Below are positions 35,673 to 46,776 of a stretch of 64,000 nucleotides of DNA, in pieces (positions within the stretch are counted from its first letter, which is position 1; each line of letters starts with the position of its first letter). Source of the stretch: Ornithodoros turicata (Eukaryota; Arthropoda; Arachnida; Ixodida; Argasidae). The stretch is taken from contig NC_088206.1 of the NCBI RefSeq assembly GCF_037126465.1, positions 26,290,790 to 26,354,789 of the forward strand, written 5' to 3'. The translations under genes and the position numbers were made by a program. The notes under the pieces are model-generated. The model made no database searches, had not been told where the DNA came from, and worked only from the letters and a program-made list of their open reading frames with translations.

Positions 35673-36510
35673 TAGAGCACTGCACGGGCCCGGGCTTGGC
35701 GTTTTTTAGGCGGGCCTGGGCCGGGCTCGGGCTACAGCCACCGGGCCCGGGCCGGGTACGGGTTTGACAACGCCAGACATGTTTGGGCATGTACACGAAC
35801 ATATTTCAGTTCACGAGACTGGACTGCTGAATTTTCACGTTACTTTTTTTCCCCATTGGGTATGGGATATCAGGTATTCTCATCTGAGAACTATCACTTT
35901 CTAGCATGTGATCATGCTGATTTCGTGAATGGGTCTGGATTTCACGCGTGCACTCACACACATTTGGGGACGATTGGTGTAGGGTCCTGCACGAGCACGA
36001 GCAATTAGGTTAGGTGTTGGGACATATTTCGTTCCCGTGAGAGTTCAAGAAAGAGGAACTAACACCGGAGCATCTGCAATAGAGCGGCGATGAGTCTCTC
36101 TTGAACCGCAATGTACATACGCCCACGCGCCGCTGCGCGCTGCGTTCCCATGCCAGCAACCACCAAGCACAGAGCGGCTTGCCGGCAGAGAAACACAGCC
36201 GCTGCTGCGTTCGAGTGTACCTCCTGACTCTCCACCAATTAGCTGCGTCCTTTTCCTTGCTGCGTTGTGCTCTTTAGTAAATCTAAATACGCCTCAGAAC
36301 CTCGAGAACAAATAGAGAAGAGGCGGGCTTGGACCGGGCCTGAGCATGGAAACAGTCGGGTACGGGCTGGGCCCGGGCCGGTGGAGTCGGGCTCGGGCCG
36401 GGCCCGGGCTCGAAATATACACAAAACGTCGGGCCCGGACCGGGTACGGACCGTAGCAGCCGGGCTTGGGCCGGGGACGGGCCTGAAAATTAGGCCCGTG
36501 CAGTGCTCTA
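35673..36510. mobile_element. hAT-like nonautonomous element, GGCCCGGGCC family
   Basis: The ends TAGAGCACTGCACGGGCC and GGCCCGTGCAGTGCTCTA are perfect inverted repeats, flanked by identical 8-mers ATGCATAA (35665-35672 and 36511-36518). Both subterminal regions (about 35690-35765 and 36320-36500) are arrays of GGGCCGGGCCCGGGC-type words. The middle is ordinary AT-rich sequence with no transposase. The perfect target duplication marks a recent insertion inside the older hAT. Confidence 0.88.
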
Positions 36511-36512
36511 AT

Positions 36513-36620
36513 GCATAATGTAAAACCCCGAGGCTAGGGAACACGAAAGTGTTGTGTCTGTGAAAGTTCGTGTTGTCTCTGTCCTTTCGTGTTCCCTAGT
36601 CTCGGGGTTTTACATTATGC
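36513..36620. repeat. Foldback hairpin, 37-bp arms
   Basis: GCATAATGTAAAACCCCGAG... (36513-36549) pairs with its near complement at 36584-36620, with one mismatch seen, around a 34-nt spacer. The left arm begins within the ATGCATAA target duplication of the neighbouring hAT. The hairpin therefore existed first and the hAT landed at its edge. Confidence 0.7.
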
Positions 36621-37374
36621 AGTAAAAGATCGTAATTACCATAAGACACCCTAATATGCTATACCAGAAAGTACAGGTATATACTAAAAACAGAGTGGCG
36701 CATTTCCTGTCAAGACGGACGGTGTGTCTGCAATTCAATGCTGAAGAACTCCACTTGACAACACCAAGAGAGGTCAGTAACCTGCCTTCCAATATGGAGC
36801 ACTAAATAAAATGAAAAACCAGTTCGAGAAAAATACGTGCTTCTTCACAAACTATCGTAATTGTTTCGTAACCTATCTCCTATTTACGCACTGTATTGTC
36901 ACAGCTCCTTACGGCTGCAATCTGAAAAATAAATACCAAAGACAGTGAGAGAAAAGCAAGCTGATTTTATTGACACTTCATGGTTTCGGGATTGTGACAG
37001 TAAGATGACTGGTAAAAAACAAAAATACAATAGCCATTGTACATAGCTCTTCCTTTCTAATTTCGCGCGGGTGACAACGATGATTGGTGAGGCTGCTGAA
37101 TCTCATGAACTGTCTGAGCGTGGCCGACTGACGTGACGTGGTCGACTACGGCAAGCAGTTTCATCACCATCACCTAAACTGTCTGTCTACCTACCAATGT
37201 GGTCATTCGTAGTTGCGGTCGAAGACCATATCGCTGTGGCCGTAACTTTTTGTTATTCATGACGGTAAAACCCAAAGACAAGGGACGACGACAACAGACA
37301 CACAGAGGCGAAGTCTCAAACTCAGCTCAAGTTTAATACAAAACCGAACACGTTTGATTTAACATTGAATGATA

Positions 37375-37613
37375 ACTGGGAGTAGGTTTACACGTAAGGT
37401 AAATCCGCCCACAATTGTGTGGCTATACATGCTGCATGACCCGCAGGGCAGGACTGCGGTTACTTTCTTATTGACGTGCGCCGGAAATCTCCAACACACG
37501 GTGCTGGGAAGTAATACTTACGTCCCCCACCTTGCTATAGTCCTCCGCCGTGATTGAACCCGCGATCTTGAGCTCAGCAAGCCAACACGTTGCCGACTGA
37601 GCTAAATTTAACA
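37375..37613 (-). repeat. tRNA-derived SINE
   Basis: On the minus strand the head reads TAGCTCAGTCGGC (complement of about 37594-37606, Pol III A box) and GGTTCAATC (complement of 37552-37560, B box). Spacing is about 40 nt, as in a tRNA. The body continues for about 170 bp without tRNA folding, typical of a tRNA-headed SINE. Short tRNA-related SINEs of this type are known in hard ticks. The exact 3' end is uncertain. Confidence 0.7.
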
Positions 37614-37749
37614 ATAGTTGTTGTATATTAAGCAGCACTACGCAATACAAAGTCCATAATGGTCAAATGTCCTCAGGCCACAGAATAGCTGACTGCGTCC
37701 CGCATGCGTCCCAGCGGCCGAGTGTTTGAGACCCCTGATCTTAACGAAT

Positions 37750-37940
37750 GCTGCTGTGTGCTTGGGAAACCGCTGCTAACGTCAGAACAGGACGTGCCGT
37801 AATTATCACCAAGAGACACGGAAAACCTTCCATTTAAACGAAATTAAATTTTGTAAGGCGTAAACCTCCGAGACTTGCGCGCTTACAAATTCCGCATAAC
37901 TGAATTGAGCATTTGTATGGGACTTGGTTCCGGTTTATGC
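37750..37940. repeat. Inverted repeat pair member B
   Basis: Counterpart of 33460-33660 in opposite orientation. It starts just after the right target duplication of the 2.2-kb hAT. Family unknown. Confidence 0.5.
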
Positions 37941-37959
37941 ATCGGTAGCAGATGTCGGC

Positions 37960-38705
37960 ACTCGTGACTGCCTCTCACTCGTACTCACTCACTCCAAGCT
38001 CAGCTCTCCGCTTGCTTACTCATGCTCACCCATCTCCACTCAGCTCACTGTTTACTCACTCATGCTCACTCATCATCGGCTAGGCTTCCGTTCTCTGGCT
38101 GAGCTCTCTGGGTGCTCCCGCACACAGAGCTGCTTTCGATCCTTGTTTGCCATCTCATCTCACGGATCTCTAGCTCTAGGTTGTCAAGACTGTGAAGAGC
38201 ATGATATGAGGAGTGTTGAGCTCATGCGATGGAGATTACGTAAAGGTGATATGAGAATAGGAGATGGGAGTAAGGCAAACTGAAAGTAAAATGAAACCAT
38301 GTATAGGTTGTGATGTAAGATGTAAGGCAGTGGTTTATCTGGAATCGCAAGTATACGGGGGGTGGGGTTGGACGGCTCAGTTCACGGTGCGTGAGCGTTA
38401 AGCAAGTGCGCTCATGCTCAATTCAGCCAATCATTTTCGGCTAACTCACGCTCAGCTCATTCGTGCTCATACTCAGCTCATGCTAGTTCACACTGAACAT
38501 GGATGAGCATTCTCATGAGCGAGTTTTGCTCACTCTCATCTTCTCGTTTGCTCACTCATACTCATCTTCTCGTTTGCTCGTTCATGTTCACGAGTGAGTT
38601 TTGCTTATGCTCATATTCTCCTTTGCTCACTCATGCTCAATCACTCCTTGCTCAGCTCATTCGCCACATGGAGCATGAGTGAGCATCCTCATGAGTGAAT
38701 TTTGC
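37960..38705. repeat. Degenerate CTCACTCATGCTCA array
   Basis: The left part (37970-38080) and right part (38440-38700) consist of iterated CTCACTCATGCTCA and GAGCATGAGTGAGC-type words in both orientations. A middle segment (38090-38400) lacks the motif. Array, unique core, array is the layout of the hAT-like elements elsewhere in the window, but I could not fix terminal repeats or a target duplication. Confidence 0.5.
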
Positions 38706-38760
38706 GAGGTATAATATACGTAGCACCCATTGCGGTAGCTGAAAAACGACTATCCGGAGA

Positions 38761-38945
38761 CTGGTGGTGGTGGTGCTAATGAAAGAGCTCGCCGTTGTCG
38801 GCCTCACAGAGGTGGAAAACGTCACGACTAACACTCTGGGGGAATGTGTGTCCTGGGCCGACTTCAACGGAAACTGTGCCGACATATATCTGACAGCGTA
38901 TAAGGAAAACCCAAGGAAAACCCCAGACAATGCCGGAGACTGCAA
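38761..38945 (-). repeat. SINE-like repeat family, best-preserved copy
   Basis: Reads on + as TGGTGGTGGTGGTGC, AGAGCTCGCCGTTGTCGGCC, TGTGTCCTGGGCCGACTTC, GACATATATCTGACAGC, AAGGAAAACCCAAGGAAAAC and ends near TGCCGGAGACTGCAA. The purine-rich AAAACCC block is the mirrored TTTTCC motif of the sense strand. Confidence 0.65.
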
Positions 38946-39234
38946 TGTTGATATCGGTGTAGCTGTAGTCTATTCTGATGCACGGAAGCCCAGCAAGTCC
39001 GCGTCTCTATATTTATTTTGGAAATAAAAGTTATCTGCTAACAGAAAAAGAGGCGCCACACTTGGAGCTTGGTATCTTCTACGACTACGCACACACTCCA
39101 GTGTGGAAGCGGACGATTTCACGTGGAAGTCGAGCACTGCACGGGACATTCAGCCGCAGACTACACAAGAGAGATGCAGTTTTTAAGTCCATGCCGATCC
39201 AATTAGGGCAGAAGGCGTTCCGCAGTTGCGGAGT

Positions 39235-39385
39235 CCTTCAGTTCAGCGAGCCTTGTTTTAGCGAAGCTCGTTTTAGAGGTTTCTTGTTAGCGTTATTTTA
39301 GCGAGCATTATTTTAGAAAATCAACAGAACTTAGACATTTTAGCGAAAATCATTTTAGAGACTGGCATTTTTAGCGAAATACTTC
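39235..39385. repeat. TTTTAGCGAA-type array, copy 3
   Basis: Repeated TTTTAGCGAAGCTCG, TTATTTTAGCGAGC, CATTTTAGCGAAAATC and TTTTTAGCGAAATAC words. Closest to the array at 24385-24535. Confidence 0.6.
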
Positions 39386-39399
39386 CAACTTCACGGCGG

Positions 39400-40140
39400 T
39401 TCTCGGTTTTTTTCCTGGAATATAAGTTGGCGGTCATTACCAGCAAACGTGACTCGGCCGACTTTCACGAACGTTGAGGAAATTTCTCAGTATCCTCTTC
39501 AGTATAGCTTTGGCTGTGCTCGCCGCACGAGCAGCGTTAAGGACATGACACCACTGAGGAATCTCTTCAACGTTCGTTCAAACGGGCCATCGCCATGATT
39601 CGTCACCATCGATTCCGAAACTATGGTAGCATTTTATTCGTCTTTCATCACTGACCATGCTACCGAAAATCACATGCGAATTACTGGCGCATGTGTGCAC
39701 TTATGTGCAATTTGATGAAATGCCCCGCAAGAGCAGATTCCGGATGTTGAAAGTACGGCGGAATTCCCTCTCTGGAAAAACGAGCCTTTGACAAACGCCT
39801 TTGACAAAGATGAGCCGCCTGAGCGGTGGTCGTCTGGAAAGCACGGGAAAGGGCAAGTGACCTCGGAAACAATCGTCTGCGAACAAATGCGTATCGCATA
39901 TCGCTCCATGGAGGATACCGTGCCAGGGGAACGCAATGCATACAGGGCAGGTTCTGGCCCGACGTCATTGTAGACGTCATCTACACGTGGCCACAAAAAT
40001 TGCGGCGCTCATGGTCGGTGGCCGAACCATTTGTAAGCAACGCGACTGCCGTTTCTCACTCATCCGATGTAATGCACTGAGAGTCCGAGGGGATAATCCA
40101 CTACGTCCAGTAAGAAGCACCGTGTCTCTTTCTCCAGCAA
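39400..40140. other. Intronic stretch, no gene recognised
   Basis: Several overlapping short frames on both strands at 39670-40180, none with a domain. No transposon end visible. Confidence 0.3.
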
Positions 40141-40142
40141 TA

Positions 40143-41124
40143 GAGGGTAAGGTGGGGCAAGATGAGACAGAAATTTGCAATTGAATATGGAATTTTTATT
40201 TTTCGTGTTTTTCAAAAAAACTTTCCCATAGGCACATCCTCAGAGCTCTAGGGCTTCTGACCTGTAAATCAGAACGGACTTAACCGGTTCTAAAATAAAC
40301 ACACAGCAAGAAATTCAAAAATGCAGATTGTCTCGCCTTTCCCCAACCCTCGGGGCAAAGCGAGACAGCGCGTGGGGCAAGATGAGACACGCCGTGGTAA
40401 TGCAAATTAGTTTTTAATACAAATTAGTTTTTGCAATTTAAGCACCTACACAGCCCCCTTGAGCTCACCGCCTACATGATGTGCGATAAAACCACACAGA
40501 ACCCGGTTTTCTTTCCCTCCATCGTCCTTTGCAAACAAGGCACCGCCAGTCTGATGTGTCGCTGGTCGCTCGCTTTTAAGTGCGCTTCTGCTTTGCTGGA
40601 AATATCCTCGGCAGCATGCAAAAAAGGAATCTCTGAGGAACAAGCATAAGGCCACCTAATAGTTGAGTGATTAGTTTCTAAATTACATGAATTGTAAATT
40701 GCATTACATTTAAATTACATTAAGTTGTCGCGTCTTGCCCCGTGGATGCCATCGGATGCATTAGTTTTTCAGTTCAACACCGGATAACCAAGAGTGCCCA
40801 TATTTTTTCATATATCTAGATGGATGAATAAAGAAATAGGATGTGGACTTACATTGACAGAATAAACCTGTGACACGATGCTGCACAGCTGACAAGAAAA
40901 AGGACTACAGAAAATCTCGCCTTTTTTGCGGGCCTTTACATTCCAGCCAGAGGTAACCGACTTTTTTTCTCCTCAACAAAAATACCAATCCGGACAGTTC
41001 TCACGTGCAATAAAGCGGACATGCAGGGCCACCTATGAGTAAAGTTTCAAGCGCATGGGACAACGCGTCTCTGAGACAGGTGGCGTCGAGCAAAAAAATG
41101 ACTCATGTTGCCCCACCCTTACCC
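40143..41124. mobile_element. TIR element with GGTAAGGTGGGGCAAGATGAG ends, TA-flanked
   Basis: The left end reads GGGTAAGGTGGGGCAAGATG. The complement of the right end reads GGGTAAGGGTGGGGCAACATG. TA dinucleotides flank it at 40141-40142 and 41125-41126. Inside, GGGGCAAGATGAGAC and GGGGCAAAGCGAGACAG recur near 40360-40390, with complements near 40330 and 40725. Length is 982 bp with no transposase. TA flanks suggest a Tc1/mariner-type MITE, but other classes remain possible. Confidence 0.7.
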
Positions 41125-41323
41125 TACGTTCATTATATGATTTTATGTTGACAATGAAATGTCGGCCAGGGCCAAAATGGAACATGACGTATCAAGATGA
41201 CGTATCCTTATGGTGAGCTAGAATGACTGGTGTGATAACCGGCCTATCCAATGCATGGGAGCGCTTGGTCACGGCCGTGGCACCCGGCCACGTGCGATTG
41301 TTTACATGGATGCGCTGAAGCTC

Positions 41324-41476
41324 CCCTAGCAGCACAATGTATTGAAAGTCGAGTGCAATAGGGGTGGACGGTAGGTGTCTTATCAATGTTCTTTAGTTTC
41401 ACAAGCCTGTTCAAGGCCTTCCACCTACCCGTCCACCCCTATTGCACCCGACTTTCAGTACATTGTGCTGCTTGGG
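41324..41476. repeat. Foldback element, 54-bp arms
   Basis: The arm at 41324-41377 (contains AGCAGCACAATGTATTGAA) pairs with 41422-41476 with a few mismatches around a 44-nt spacer. The terminal word AAGCAGCACAATGTA also occurs alone at about 53126, so it belongs to a dispersed family. Confidence 0.7.
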
Positions 41477-41499
41477 TCGCTGCGCGCCTTGGTGAAGGA

Positions 41500-43320
41500 T
41501 TTTTGTGGGGATCCGAAAAACTCTTCTGTTTCGTATCACATGCCCTTTCCGTGAAATGCAGAAGTTTGCACCGCGCCGGCCAAGAAACGGAACAGTGCGT
41601 TGGTGCCAATGCATGGCTTATCAGGGCATCAGGAGCTCTTGCTCAGTACAAGGTCGTTGCTTGCGGCATGAGGTTCTCTCTCTCTCTTGCAATTGATAAT
41701 TTGTTGCTTTATGTCGTGATACAAAAATGATCGTAAGCGATGAAACAGTGGTCGGTCTGTGCATATCGCCGTATTCTCGCTCAGCCCTGAGGGTTCTTGC
41801 GCTTCGAGGAACCCTTACAGTAGCACTGGCAATGCGCTGGGCTTTAGCTTGCTGCGCGTGCACAATCTAAAACAACTTGTACAACTGGCACACCGCCGAA
41901 AGGCTGATAGCGTCCTCAGCCGGAATCGAATCCAGTCCAGAACCTGACGCCAAACATTTGAACATTTGAGGGTTTTAGTGAGGGAGCCTCGACAAATCAC
42001 TAATTGTAAAGCACGGGTAGATTTGGTTAGACGAAGTACAATGGCTATTCCTTGCAATCTAACCGTGCTTGTTTCCTCGCATTTGAAATCGGCTATCGCA
42101 TTAGGACCGCGTCCAGGCATAAGTATGCCAGGATTGTGTGGAGAAGGTAAGGAAGGGGCCGCTACAGGACGTCACAGTATGTCCACGGTCTCTTGATAGG
42201 GGATTGATCAAGGGACCGTGGTATGACCGAGACAGCACGGTTTGAATAGAGAAATCAGCAGCTACAAACCGTTGGATATTATACTTTTTCATTTCACACA
42301 GTTTTCAGAAACCGTTTCCCTCAGTGACTTACAGGTTAGAGCGCAGGTCGGACTCGTACACAATGCAGGGTTGCAGGGTGCACAGTGCAGGGTTTGTGAT
42401 GCGTATTCTTTCGCGTTTTATTAGGCCGGTAAGTGGCCTAAGTGAAATAAGTAGCGAAGCGCACCAAGACTGCGGATAAACAGTTTTCGACGGTTTAATC
42501 AGGGGTCAGATAAACCCTGGTCGCTTCGGACACTGACCGGCTGACAAACGTATAGGATCGCACAGTGGTTTACACACGATTGCCTAATCAATTACGGTGA
42601 TCGTATGTACTACTACGCAATGTATGTGATGCGATATAAATTACATCAAAGCATGCGACATTATCTCCACTTGTTATACCTTAACGACCGGACGTTTCGT
42701 TGCTTTTCTTTTCACCCTGCTCTGAACCCCTTAGCTGGTGTACGTACAAGTGGAAAGAACTTCGGCGATAATGTGCCTGCTGTTCACAGTCACATCATAA
42801 CTACTGCTTATTGCTCGCTATTTTCAAGAAATGAGACTCCATGTAAGAACCGATGGAAGTGTGTTTCAGAAACCCACTGTTTGTTTTAGTCCGTACAGCC
42901 TGTATGTGTACATCTCGCACTTGTTTTATTGTACACACCATCAGATCAGGGTAATAAAATTTCTTTATATATAACTAGCTTGTTCAATGCCAGTATTCAA
43001 TAGCAAGCAATGGAAGAGCGTCGCTAAAGTTGGAAGTAAGAACGACAAGATAAAATATGCAACAAAACAATCATTACAGCGTCCTTGTTCCCCGAATATT
43101 CACCTGCTGAACACGTGAAAGTGCGGGTAGTCAGACAACAATACTGGTGTTAATTTCTGAAGAAAACGACTAGAAATTATGGAACAGCTTCGTTCGCAGA
43201 GGACACACGAAACTTTTCCTTAGAAACGAAGATTGAGAAAATAGCAGCGGCGCTCGGCATGTATCATTGTACCTGATAACAGGGATTAGTAAAGATTAGT
43301 GATCCTGAGATTACGTGGGT
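41500..43320. other. Intronic stretch, one hairpin, no gene
   Basis: CCACGGTCTCTTGAT (42183-42197) pairs with ATCAAGGGACCGTGG (42207-42221) with one mismatch and a 9-nt loop. Nothing else is identifiable. Confidence 0.4.
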
Positions 43321-43329
43321 AACCCTCGG

Positions 43330-43560
43330 CCTCGGTGTCTACTTCCGAGCGATCTGCCTGCCTGTCTGACGGCATATGTTGCTCGGGCGGGAGTGGGGGA
43401 GCGTTCTGGACCGACTTCATAGGCAACTGTGCTGACAATTGGCCTAAAGTGTTTGAGGAAAGCCCCGCCTCAGACAGCACAGCTTGTGCCCAGATTCCAA
43501 CCCGGGTCACCTCCCAGTCTCGGCATGCTATGCCAGCAAAAAAGGGCACCTCACATTCTA
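43330..43560 (-). repeat. SINE-like repeat family, copy with B-box-like word
   Basis: On + it reads GTTCTGGACCGACTTCATAG, GCAACTGTGCTGACA, then GATTCCAACCCGGGTCACC. The minus strand of the latter, GGTGACCCGGGTTGGAATC, resembles a Pol III B box (GGTTCGAATCC) at a SINE-like position. This is why I take the minus strand as sense for the family. Confidence 0.5.
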
Positions 43561-43569
43561 ACATATAGT

Positions 43570-46500
43570 GACCCCCAGACCCAGGAGGGTGACCGCAGGC
43601 TCAGCAGCGTTCGCGGAGTGGCCTGGATTTGACCCCGTTTGTGGATGCTGGTTCTGCTGAAGCTATCTTCAAAAATTTTGACGGCTTTGGTAGGAGGATA
43701 CCTGCTCCTGAGCACTAAAGTCATGGAAGTTCTCTCTCTCTGACTTTCTCTTTTTTTTATTCGTCATGATGTACTTAGCGAACTTGGCTGCTCTGTGGTG
43801 GCGTCCATGAAAATAAAGTACAGGTCATTGCTCAGCATGGAGCGAACACTAAGAGCTGCTGCGTTAAGAGTGCGCCCTCGTTTTGAGAAACGCTCACTTC
43901 AGGCAGTAGGAAGAGTCTCTTTTGCTGGAACTGTTTTTGTTTTCTCCTTTGGTACGATGCTTTCTAGTCCAGCTGATTCACTCTGATTATATATCAAATG
44001 TGAAATAAAATTTCAGCATCTCTTTTGTGTATTGGTATTAATCTTCTTCAATGGAAAGCTCGTTGCATCGCGAAAAGCCGGGAAAGGGGGAAAGCAGTGA
44101 CATAGTGTATAAACCCTGTTCTGAACTCGTAAGCAAAAGCGTTTGCTTGTACGACGAAGGTATGAAAGAGACAGAGTGTTCGTACCGGATGTGACTTTCT
44201 GTCTAAACAGGATGTCACCTTCCACTGCCTGTAGTACGATGTTCGCGACAAATACATAGTAAACTGAAACTTTTGCTTGTCACACAACGCGATTACATAT
44301 GTTATGAGGTAAATAGAGAGATGTTCTTCAGCTTGCATAATTTGATGTCAAGAATTGGCTTAAGTATCCGATTCATTTTTCAAATACTCTGCAACTATTA
44401 GTACATGTCGCTATTTTCGGAAATTGCGGCTAAAACACAATTTCAGCATGAGTGTGGAAGGATTTGTGTGGCTTTCAGTGCGTGTATCACGATGTTCAGT
44501 CTTTTGCGCCCAAAACGTTACACATTGTGGACCAGTGTATAACTGCATTACGCGACAAGCGCAATTTTGTTGGGTTGTACAACAATGTTGGTGTAAAAAG
44601 TCCTGCAGCCAAAACTTCAGCAGCCTTCCACAGTGTCCCAAAACGGAAGATAAGCCGAGTGACCTTTCCTTGGAACGCATTGTGACGCTGCCTTTACCAC
44701 AACATTCCAAACGCGAACTCGTCCGTCCGTCGTAATCATATCTGCGAAGCGTGACGTATCAGCACGCCCACATTTTTTTTCCTCTCCCCCCGTATCTGTC
44801 ATGGGTTGCTTCAATTTCGCCCATCGCGGGAACTCCCCGGCGCACCCAGGTGCTCTTTGCACGTGGGGTCACGTGACCGTGGAGGCGCAACAAGCGGCAG
44901 CGAGCCGAGCCCTTGGTAGCCACCTATCGGCAGGCCCGTCGTCACGACCTGGTTTCATTCGCCGTTCAGCACACCATTCATTCTAGCTCACCATAGTATT
45001 CTGTGACGTGAGGCCGGGACAAGATGTCGATTTTGCCACAAGCGACCGCTTGAGGGTGGTTACAAAATCGAAACCTATAGTGTCACCCCTGTGCTGCGAA
45101 GCCAGTCGGGTGCGCGCTTCCTCGGATTGGCGTACAGAAGTACGTCACCATGTTGTCTGCCATGTCACCCGCATACTGTATGATGCTCACCAGGATACTT
45201 TTGTCCCTGAAACTCCCCCAGCTGCAGAGGCAATGCTTATCTATGAGATAAAAATATAGACTGTTGAACAATGTCAGACACTGTGTTGCTTGTTTCATAC
45301 ACAAGTTTCCGAAGGCAACTGTCACAATACCGGTTGTTGCCTTCTTGATTTGACCCGGATAACGTACCTCTTTGCTTCGATGCTTTCAGTTTATACTGTG
45401 CCGTAGTTCAAACAAAACCCATGCTGCGTGCGTCTACTGTCAACCCTGGATTTATGAACGGCAAAATATTGGAAAAGCTGGTCAAGCAGCTGGAGATAGA
45501 GGGACACAACACAGCCCTGTCTTCGGGCGAGTCGTCGCAAGATTAACAGCGAAGTACGATTTAGATTTAGGAAGGAGCGTATGCGCTTGGAGCCGGTTCA
45601 ATTTTCTCGCAGTGCGACATAGGGCGAAAAAACGAAAGTATTTCGCCTGTTTCGCTTGTGTGTATTCTGATTATCTGTATGCGATGTCCGATGTGCTTCT
45701 CCTTTTGACACAGCACGGAACTCCGTGGCATCCCTCTGTGGTTGTCATGGGACCACAGCCTCGGGCTGGCTGAGATGATGAGAGTGATGCTGATATGGTG
45801 ACATGATGATGACGGTGTGCTTACCCTTGTGGTTTCAAGGTGCCCAGCAGATTAGTTTTGGCTTCTGACACTAATCTGAAATGGCAGCGTCATCATGCAA
45901 AATCGCGAAAGCCGAGGTATCGGATCTCGTTCATAAGTCGAGGTTTCGAATGAATGGAAGGGATGGAAGGGGATGTATTTAAAGGGGCGCTTTAGAGACC
46001 TTGGTAAAAACGAATTTTTTTCGAATACATTAGCCATTTTACTCAGGACAAACGTTTGAGAGGTGGTCAACGATGCACTAAACGTTTAGCATATTTATTA
46101 CATTTACTGTGCCTTTGCAACAGACACGAGGGCGTGCTCAAAAGTTCTCGGCCCGACCCACTTCCAGGTATACGAACGCGATCTCGGACACAAAGGGTGA
46201 GACGAAAAAGAAGTGACATTGTAGTGAATGTAGGTGTGTAACGCGAAGCGTTAATTTCAACAACAGAACCACGTCTTCTACAAGCGTGAAATTTTCGAAT
46301 GTTGTACGGGTGTACTTCGTTACCAGGACTACTGGATCTTACAAATTAGTGAAAGCGTTTGAAAGGTAATCATCGCATACAAGTGAAAGAAGGTCAAATA
46401 CTAAATCTGAACATATAAGAATCATAAAATTGTGTGGTCTTGAACCTTTTTTATTTGCATTTAAACAACACCATCTGAAGCACTTCTAGCGCAGGAGAAG

Positions 46501-46770
46501 CACGACAATGCTAAGCGTAACGGATTCGGAAGTTGCCATCTTGCAAAAGGTAGAGTCGTTGGATTGGGTTAGGTCAGTGCACTGTAGTTAGGTTTGGTCA
46601 GTTTGGGTTTGACAGATTGGGGGTATGGGGGGCGCACCCCCCGCCCAAGGCACGCACTAGGCAGTGCGGGCATGAGACTGTGCCGCCGGTTGGGCCCGGA
46701 GGTCCTCTGTGAATATGTGGCTCATTTAGAAGAAGCGGGCGATAAAATTTAATTTTTATACGTTTCACAC
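43570..46770. other. Intronic stretch, no gene recognised
   Basis: I found no transposon ends or domain-bearing frames. Frames near 44424-44735 and 45372-45773 have no recognisable content. Confidence 0.3.
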
Positions 46771-46776
46771 AATATA

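Larger units (their letters stand above)
35537..37737. mobile_element. hAT-like element carrying nested insertions
   Basis: The ends CAGGGGCCTCAAAC (35537) and GTGTTTGAGACCCCTG (to 37737) are inverted and of the Charlie-like hAT type. Flanking 8-mers ACCTAAAC and ATCTTAAC agree at 6 of 8. The 2.2-kb body contains the hAT at 35673-36510, the hairpin at 36513-36620 and the SINE at 37375-37613. No transposase can be read. Sequence is shared with the truncated copy at 31990-32722. Confidence 0.7.

Noticed and set aside
37540..37613. A functional tRNA gene
   Set aside because: A and B boxes are present, but no full cloverleaf can be drawn and a SINE-like body continues downstream, so it is a tRNA-derived SINE.
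38440..38700. CRISPR-like array from regular CTCACTCATG words
   Set aside because: Repeats are degenerate, occur in both orientations and have no constant-length unique spacers.
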